Assembly: GCA_030602845.1 (NCBI GenBank)
Contig: JAUVYZ010000062.1
Location: 1 to 9,146, forward strand
DNA: 9,146 nucleotides
Source: Phycisphaerae bacterium
Lineage (GTDB): Bacteria > Planctomycetota > Phycisphaerae > Sedimentisphaerales > Anaerobacaceae
Direction of reading: 5' to 3'
Position numbers and translations under genes: made by a program. Below are positions 6,338-9,146 of this stretch, piece by piece (the stretch's first letter is position 1; every line of letters starts with the position of its first letter). The notes under the pieces are model-generated. The model saw only the letters and a program-made list of their open reading frames with translations, was not told the DNA's origin and searched no databases.

Positions 6338-7325
6338 ATTTAGCTTCTGCCGGCTGGTCAGGATTTTTTAGCTCAATTTCGCCTTTGCGGACATACTTAG
6401 CAGGAAAATTATAAATAAGCTTTCTTTTTGGAGGTTCTGTGGACTTGGCATCCTCATCGTAAATTTCCAATATCACCTGATAACGCATCTCCTCATAGGC
6501 CCGTTTTGCTTCCGAAGTCGCTCTGATTGTGATACCGCCTATCACCTCGGGCAAGTTTTCCACCTCAACATCATATTCCCCCTGCAGGATCTGACTTAAG
6601 GTAATGCCGAGCGTTGCCGCTGTTATGGTGTAATCACTAAGCCGATCCTCTTCCGGCGGTGCCGTGATTTCCACGGTTCCGGCGGCCTCTCTTATCTGGC
6701 CCGGCGCCAGCTCGATATAAGGTTTCTTCGGAACAGCCTCAACTCTTGCCTGCTCAACTTCACTGCGCGTCAACCGAACTTTCGCCGTGAGCGCTTCACC
6801 CTCCCAACCCTCAGGCACAAACATATCAACTTTTGACGGTTTGCTTTCTGCCTCTAGACGATTTCCATCTTCATCAAAACATTCAACCGTCAGTGATTTC
6901 TTAACGAGTTTAACAATATTAACAGAAAGCTTCTCCGGCTTGCAGGATTCGACCGTAAGCCCGAGCTGCTTTATCTGGCGGCTTTTTTTCAGGAAAGCCA
7001 GGACATCCAGAGGATATTCGTCGGGGTTGACCATCCCTTCCTGCTCAGCATCCAGGAAGAACGCAAGGACCAGCGAGCCATCGTTTAGTTTTCGCCTCGC
7101 ATTGGTGATTTTGGACGCCGGACCCTTGAGCACAACGTTATCAACAGAAACCACTGGTTCCTCGTTGAAGCTAACCCAGAGACCCGGATTGGCAGACTTG
7201 GCAACGCTTATGGCAGCACCGGAAAAGGAGAACTCTTCGGTCTTGGCCAGATCCACCCAGACCCATATCAAGACCGTCAGAAATACCACAACTGCTATTT
7301 TGCCGTAGTTGATTCTTCTTGCCAT
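6291..7325 (-). CDS. ybbR: YbbR-domain protein (CdaR-like), regulator of the diadenylate cyclase
   Basis: This 344-aa protein has one N-terminal membrane helix (about 8-25, IAVVVFLTVLIWVWV) and a long extracytoplasmic part rich in beta-strand patterns. Repeated YbbR-like segments can be seen, for example around 30-80 (EFSFSGAAISV ... VSVDNVVLKGPASKI), 130-190 and 215-290. In Firmicutes, CdaR (YbbR) binds CdaA at the membrane and adjusts c-di-AMP output. The same partnership is inferred here because the gene lies 42 bp downstream of cdaA on the same strand. The ribosome binding site is weak (CGAGAT, about 7332-7337), so translation may depend on the upstream gene. The glmM gene that often follows in Firmicutes is absent; instead the gene runs into cstA from the opposite side with a 47-bp overlap. 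Confidence 0.9.
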   Translation of the reverse strand: MARRINYGKIAVVVFLTVLIWVWVDLAKTEEFSFSGAAISVAKSANPGLWVSFNEEPVVSVDNVVLKGPASKITNARRKLNDGSLVLAFFLDAEQEGMVNPDEYPLDVLAFLKKSRQIKQLGLTVESCKPEKLSVNIVKLVKKSLTVECFDEDGNRLEAESKPSKVDMFVPEGWEGEALTAKVRLTRSEVEQARVEAVPKKPYIELAPGQIREAAGTVEITAPPEEDRLSDYTITAATLGITLSQILQGEYDVEVENLPEVIGGITIRATSEAKRAYEEMRYQVILEIYDEDAKSTEPPKRKLIYNFPAKYVRKGEIELKNPDQPAEAKFKLIRLPSAVAPSNE

Positions 7326-7367
7326 TAGCGCATCTCGTTACAGAAGAGCATAAGAACACAAGGACAC

Positions 7368-8213
7368 TTACGACTTATGCACGCTTCTTTTAGAAAACCT
7401 CCAGAGCCGCTCGACAATCGGTATGTACTCGACCATCGTGCTGCTCAGATGCGACCTGAGACCTGACTCGCTTATTTTCCTGGTCAACTTTCCGTTCTCG
7501 GCAAGTGAAATAATGCCGTTTTCTTCACTTACTACCAAACAGGTGGGGTCCGAACCTGCCGTTATGCCTATAGCAGCCCGGTGACGGGAACCGAGCTCAA
7601 CGCCGTCTATACTGCCGGCCTCAGCTAAAGGCAACTGCACCCTGGCGGCAACTACTCTATCGCCTCGTATTATAACGGCCATATCGTGAAGGGCACTGCC
7701 GGGATGAAAAATGGTCTTGAGCAATTCAGCCGTTACCTTGGCATCGATCCGAACGCCGGTTTCTATAAATTCCCCCAACGCCACCCGCCCCTCAATAACA
7801 ATAATAGCACCGGTTCGGGCGGCGGATAGCTCAGTTACAGCGGTAATTATCTCCTCTATGGTCCTTGACAACTGCTGCGATGAGCCCGCCCAAAAGCGGG
7901 GCTCGCCTATTCGCATAAGTGCCCTTCGAATCTCCGGCTGAAACGCCGCAACAGCAATAATCAAAACAGCAATCAAAAAGCCCTTGTAAAGGTATTCAAG
8001 ACGCTCGAAGCCAAACTGCTCGATGACCAAATTCAGGATGAGCACACCTGCAATGAGAATGAATATAACCCCCCGGAATAACCTCTCTCCGCGAGTGCCT
8101 TCAAGAAAATCCACGGCCCAGTAAACAATAAGGCCGATAAAAAACAATTCAATGGCAACACGCCACCAATCATACCCAGCCACCCGGCCGAAATAATCGA
8201 TGAGCGTTTCCAC
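7368..8213 (-). CDS. cdaA: Membrane diadenylate cyclase CdaA (DisA_N domain)
   Basis: This 281-aa enzyme makes cyclic di-AMP from two ATP. Three membrane helices lie at about 18-37, 45-64 and 77-92, and the DisA_N catalytic domain spans about 100-265. The RHR motif is intact in LGSRHRAAIG (208-216) and VVSEENGIISLA (227-238) fits the family. The other signature motif, usually Asp-Gly-Ala in LHDGAVII, reads LHDMAVII here (D177, M178, A179): the catalytic Asp is kept but the Gly is replaced by Met, codon ATG at 7682-7680. The rest of the domain looks constrained, so decay is unlikely. The start is GTG at 8213, supported by AAAGGGA (8228-8222) 8 bases upstream. It is preceded by a small secreted-protein gene (89 bp gap) and followed by ybbR. 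Gene order supports a CdaA-CdaR signalling pair. Confidence 0.93.
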   Translation of the reverse strand: METLIDYFGRVAGYDWWRVAIELFFIGLIVYWAVDFLEGTRGERLFRGVIFILIAGVLILNLVIEQFGFERLEYLYKGFLIAVLIIAVAAFQPEIRRALMRIGEPRFWAGSSQQLSRTIEEIITAVTELSAARTGAIIVIEGRVALGEFIETGVRIDAKVTAELLKTIFHPGSALHDMAVIIRGDRVVAARVQLPLAEAGSIDGVELGSRHRAAIGITAGSDPTCLVVSEENGIISLAENGKLTRKISESGLRSHLSSTMVEYIPIVERLWRFSKRSVHKS

Positions 8214-8302
8214 AAATCAAATCCCTTTGAAGAAAGTGTGAAACGTAAAGCCAAAAACGTAAAAGTTTTCGATTTTAAGTTATGGCTTTTAGCTTCTGCG
8301 CC
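8214..8302. other. Intergenic gap between small secreted protein gene and cdaA with a weak hairpin
   Basis: This A+T-rich gap holds AAAGCC (8247-8252) and GGCTTT (8284-8289), which could close a hairpin extended by a few A-U pairs. ACGTAAA occurs twice (8243-8249 and 8257-8263). There is no U-run after the stem in the reading direction, so I do not call it a terminator. It could be a processing or pausing site inside the operon. Confidence 0.3.
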
Positions 8303-8536
8303 TCAGGGTATCCTTTTATCGCTTAACTTGCTCGGCTTATCAAGCAGCAGCGCCGTGTCTATGTCTTCGGCCAGCTCCTGCCGATTAATACGAGCAGTGC
8401 GCAGATGCCTTCTCCTGGCCTCTGCTTCGGTCTCACCCAGCTGCGCATAAGAGCCGCAGCCGTAAGGCAGGAGAACCAGAGCACACAATATAATACCCAA
8501 AACCACTTTACAAACAAAAACTGAGACGTTTTTCAT
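8303..8536 (-). CDS. Small secreted, Cys-containing protein (possible lipoprotein) upstream of cdaA
   Basis: This 77-aa protein has a positively charged start (MKNVSVFVCK), a hydrophobic stretch (11-23) and LLPYGC with Cys27. The hydrophobic stretch plus Cys looks like a lipoprotein signal, but the residues before Cys (PYG) are a poor lipobox, so an ordinary signal or anchor is possible. The rest is polar and probably helical (TEAEARRRHLRTARINRQELAEDIDTA), ending LLLDKPSKLSDKRIP. I do not recognise a named family; the regular, non-degenerate C-terminal half suggests real conservation. Two adjacent ATG codons exist (8539 and 8536). The second sits 7 bases from GAGGG (8544-8548) and is preferred. 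A longer 122-codon reading from TTG at 8671 would run through the predicted leader hairpins and is not supported. It is first in the cdaA-ybbR operon. Confidence 0.7.
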   Translation of the reverse strand: MKNVSVFVCKVVLGIILCALVLLPYGCGSYAQLGETEAEARRRHLRTARINRQELAEDIDTALLLDKPSKLSDKRIP

Positions 8537-8688
8537 CATTTTTCCCTCTTTTCCAGCACCCAAAAGAGCTTCGGCTCGGCCGTTTTGGTGCTGGACAACA
8601 AGCCGGCTGTTCCTCTCAGACAATTGTCTTTGTATCGGGCAACCGGCATCTTTACCATTTGGGCGGCACAAAACCCACCCTCGATTAC
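8537..8688 (-). promoter_or_regulatory. Structured 5' leader of the cdaA operon, candidate cis-regulatory RNA
   Basis: Reading on the minus strand from the predicted start near 8688, three separate stems can be drawn. GGGUGG (8680-8675) pairs with CCGCCC (8666-8661). GCCGGUU (8647-8641) pairs with AGCCGGC (8608-8602), enclosing a small hairpin in the perfect palindrome AGACAATTGTCT (8629-8618). CCAGCACCAAAA (8594-8583) pairs with UUUUGGGUGCUGG (8565-8553), 12 pairs with one bulged base, ending 4 bases before the GAGGG ribosome binding site. An inner CGGC/GCCG stem sits in the last loop. The layout of a stem next to the ribosome binding site is typical of translational control. I could not match it to a known riboswitch class. 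Confidence 0.4.
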
Positions 8689-8694
8689 CTGTTT

Positions 8695-8723
8695 ATTATA
8701 GCAGATGCCGGCCCACCTGTCAA
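8695..8723 (-). promoter_or_regulatory. Consensus sigma-70 promoter of the small protein-cdaA-ybbR operon
   Basis: On the minus strand TTGACA (8723-8718), a 17-base spacer and TATAAT (8700-8695) give a perfect match in both hexamers at the best spacing. Transcription should start near 8688, about 150 bases before the small-protein ATG. The inverted repeats at 8725-8782 lie directly upstream of the -35. Confidence 0.8.
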
Positions 8724-8724
8724 C

Positions 8725-8782
8725 CCCCGTTAGGAGATTCTAACGAATAATATAGGACAGAAAAAGGCGATTTCTAACGGGG
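8725..8782. repeat. Alternative inverted repeats (CCCCGTTAG / CTAACGGGG) upstream of the cdaA-operon promoter
   Basis: CCCCGTTAG (8725-8733) has a perfect 9-bp inverted partner CTAACGGGG at 8774-8782. It also has a 6-bp partner, CTAACG, at 8740-8745 across a 6-base loop. The two pairings exclude each other. The repeat touches the -35 of the minus-strand promoter. It may be a protein-binding site or part of a dispersed repeat family; the sequence alone does not decide. Confidence 0.55.
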
Positions 8783-8896
8783 TCAACGCAAAAAAGCTTC
8801 CTTACTTCGCCACCGCCGTACAGAATCGGGCCCGGTTCCACAACATTTCCGAAACCGACAGGTTCCGGGGCGTCCCAAAAATGTCAAGGCAAAACT
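8783..8896. other. Region between the two divergent promoters
   Basis: No gene is seen. It contains the 8-bp palindrome CGGGCCCG (8827-8834). CCGAAACC (8849-8856) and GGTTCCGG (8861-8868) can form a hairpin with a 4-base loop and one mismatch. No U-run follows on either strand, so it is not a standard terminator. Confidence 0.4.
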
Positions 8897-8926
8897 TTGA
8901 CACTATCGCCATATTGGCCGTATAAT
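8897..8926 (+). promoter_or_regulatory. Consensus sigma-70 promoter of the terminal regulator gene, with overlapping dyad
   Basis: TTGACA (8897-8902), an 18-base spacer and TATAAT (8921-8926) are perfect in both hexamers. Transcription should start near 8933, about 57 bases before the ATG at 8990. TGTCAA (8882-8887) and the -35 TTGACA form a perfect 6-bp dyad around 9 bases, a possible operator for autoregulation. Confidence 0.75.
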
Positions 8927-8989
8927 CGGGAATTGTGGTTCATAAATCGTACGGGCACGGGGCACAAAATACGCAAAAGGAGCCAGGCT

Positions 8990-9146
8990 ATGAAATCCAG
9001 CAGGATCAGTAGAGTCATCCGAATTCTAACAACATTGCAAGCAGGAAAAAGCTATGCCGTTAATGACTTGTCAAAGATATTTGGGACGAGCCGGCGGACG
9101 GTCTTCCGCGATCTGAAAGAACTGCGGGCCATCGGCGTGCCGTATC
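8990..9146 (+). CDS. Helix-turn-helix transcriptional regulator (HTH_11/DeoR-WYL type, partial)
   Basis: Fifty-two codons are visible before the window ends. They read MKSSRISRVIRILTTLQAGK, then the helix-turn-helix with YAVNDLSKIFGTSRRTVFRD and LKELRAIGVPY. The 'SRRTVFRDLKEL' recognition helix and the following 'IGVP' are typical of the winged-helix N-terminus of WYL-domain and DeoR-like regulators. A C-terminal WYL ligand-sensing domain is expected but lies outside the window. ATG 8990 follows AAGGAG (8977-8982) at 7 bases and a perfect promoter, so the start is secure. It is divergent from the cdaA operon, and the two promoters are about 170 bp apart, so it could act on that operon (inference). 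Confidence 0.85.
   Translation, partial: MKSSRISRVIRILTTLQAGKSYAVNDLSKIFGTSRRTVFRDLKELRAIGVPY

Noticed and set aside
6787..7308. Plus-strand frame of 173 codons opposite ybbR
   Set aside because: It is a Ser/Thr-rich shadow frame; the minus strand carries the YbbR protein.
7368..8213. cdaA as a pseudogene because of the missing Gly in the DGA motif
   Set aside because: The frame is open at full length, RHR and other motifs are intact, and start signal and operon context are normal.
8610..8630. CUGAGAG in the cdaA-operon leader as part of a TPP riboswitch
   Set aside because: The other required TPP element (CCUGAUCUGG...UAAUGCCAGCG type) is missing.
8537..8688. Known c-di-AMP (ydaO/yuaA) riboswitch
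   Set aside because: The leader lacks the conserved ydaO core and is short for that fold; no match could be drawn.
8849..8868. Rho-independent terminator between the divergent promoters
   Set aside because: The stem is short with one mismatch and no T-run follows on either strand; no gene ends nearby.

Overview
The window looks like ordinary chromosomal DNA from a Planctomycetota bacterium, most likely Phycisphaerae-like. This is inferred from the style of the proteins and the gene mix: a CdaA/YbbR pair preceded by a small Cys-containing secreted protein, a Tat-exported GH5 enzyme, a zinc-ribbon/PH-type membrane protein and an 'SRRTVFRDLKEL' helix-turn-helix protein. No marker gene fixes the taxonomy. 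There are no tRNA or rRNA genes, insertion sequences or CRISPR arrays. The block at about 780-1780 is visibly richer in A+T than the rest.

Layout. Positions 1-477 (-) are the N-terminal part of a zinc-ribbon membrane protein with a probable bacterial PH domain. Positions 478-905 are non-coding. They hold a compound palindromic repeat (584-666) and a promoter embedded in three tandem 21-bp units (808-870). Positions 906-2036 (+) are a tightly coupled three-gene operon: two paralogous small membrane proteins with a DERD motif, then an Xre-family regulator. It abuts, tail to tail with no spare base, a Tat-exported glycoside hydrolase family 5 enzyme (2037-3125, -). A 114-bp divergent spacer with 14-bp tandem repeats leads into der (ribosome-assembly GTPase, 3240-4556, +) and cstA (pyruvate/peptide transporter family, 4583-6337, +). 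The 3' end of cstA overlaps the 3' end of ybbR/cdaR by 47 bp.

Positions 6291-8700 (-) are a c-di-AMP operon read from a promoter with perfect consensus hexamers (8695-8723). Its order is a leader of about 150 nt with several predicted hairpins, a 77-aa Cys-containing secreted protein, cdaA (diadenylate cyclase) and ybbR/cdaR (its regulator). A second perfect-consensus promoter (8897-8926, +) drives a regulator cut off by the window edge (8990-9146).

The points most worth a second look are: the CdaA catalytic motif reads Asp-Met-Ala instead of Asp-Gly-Ala; the leader of the cdaA operon can fold into several hairpins; the 21-bp-phased promoter repeats look like an operator array for the Xre/twin-membrane-protein operon; and the small secreted protein is tied to c-di-AMP genes.
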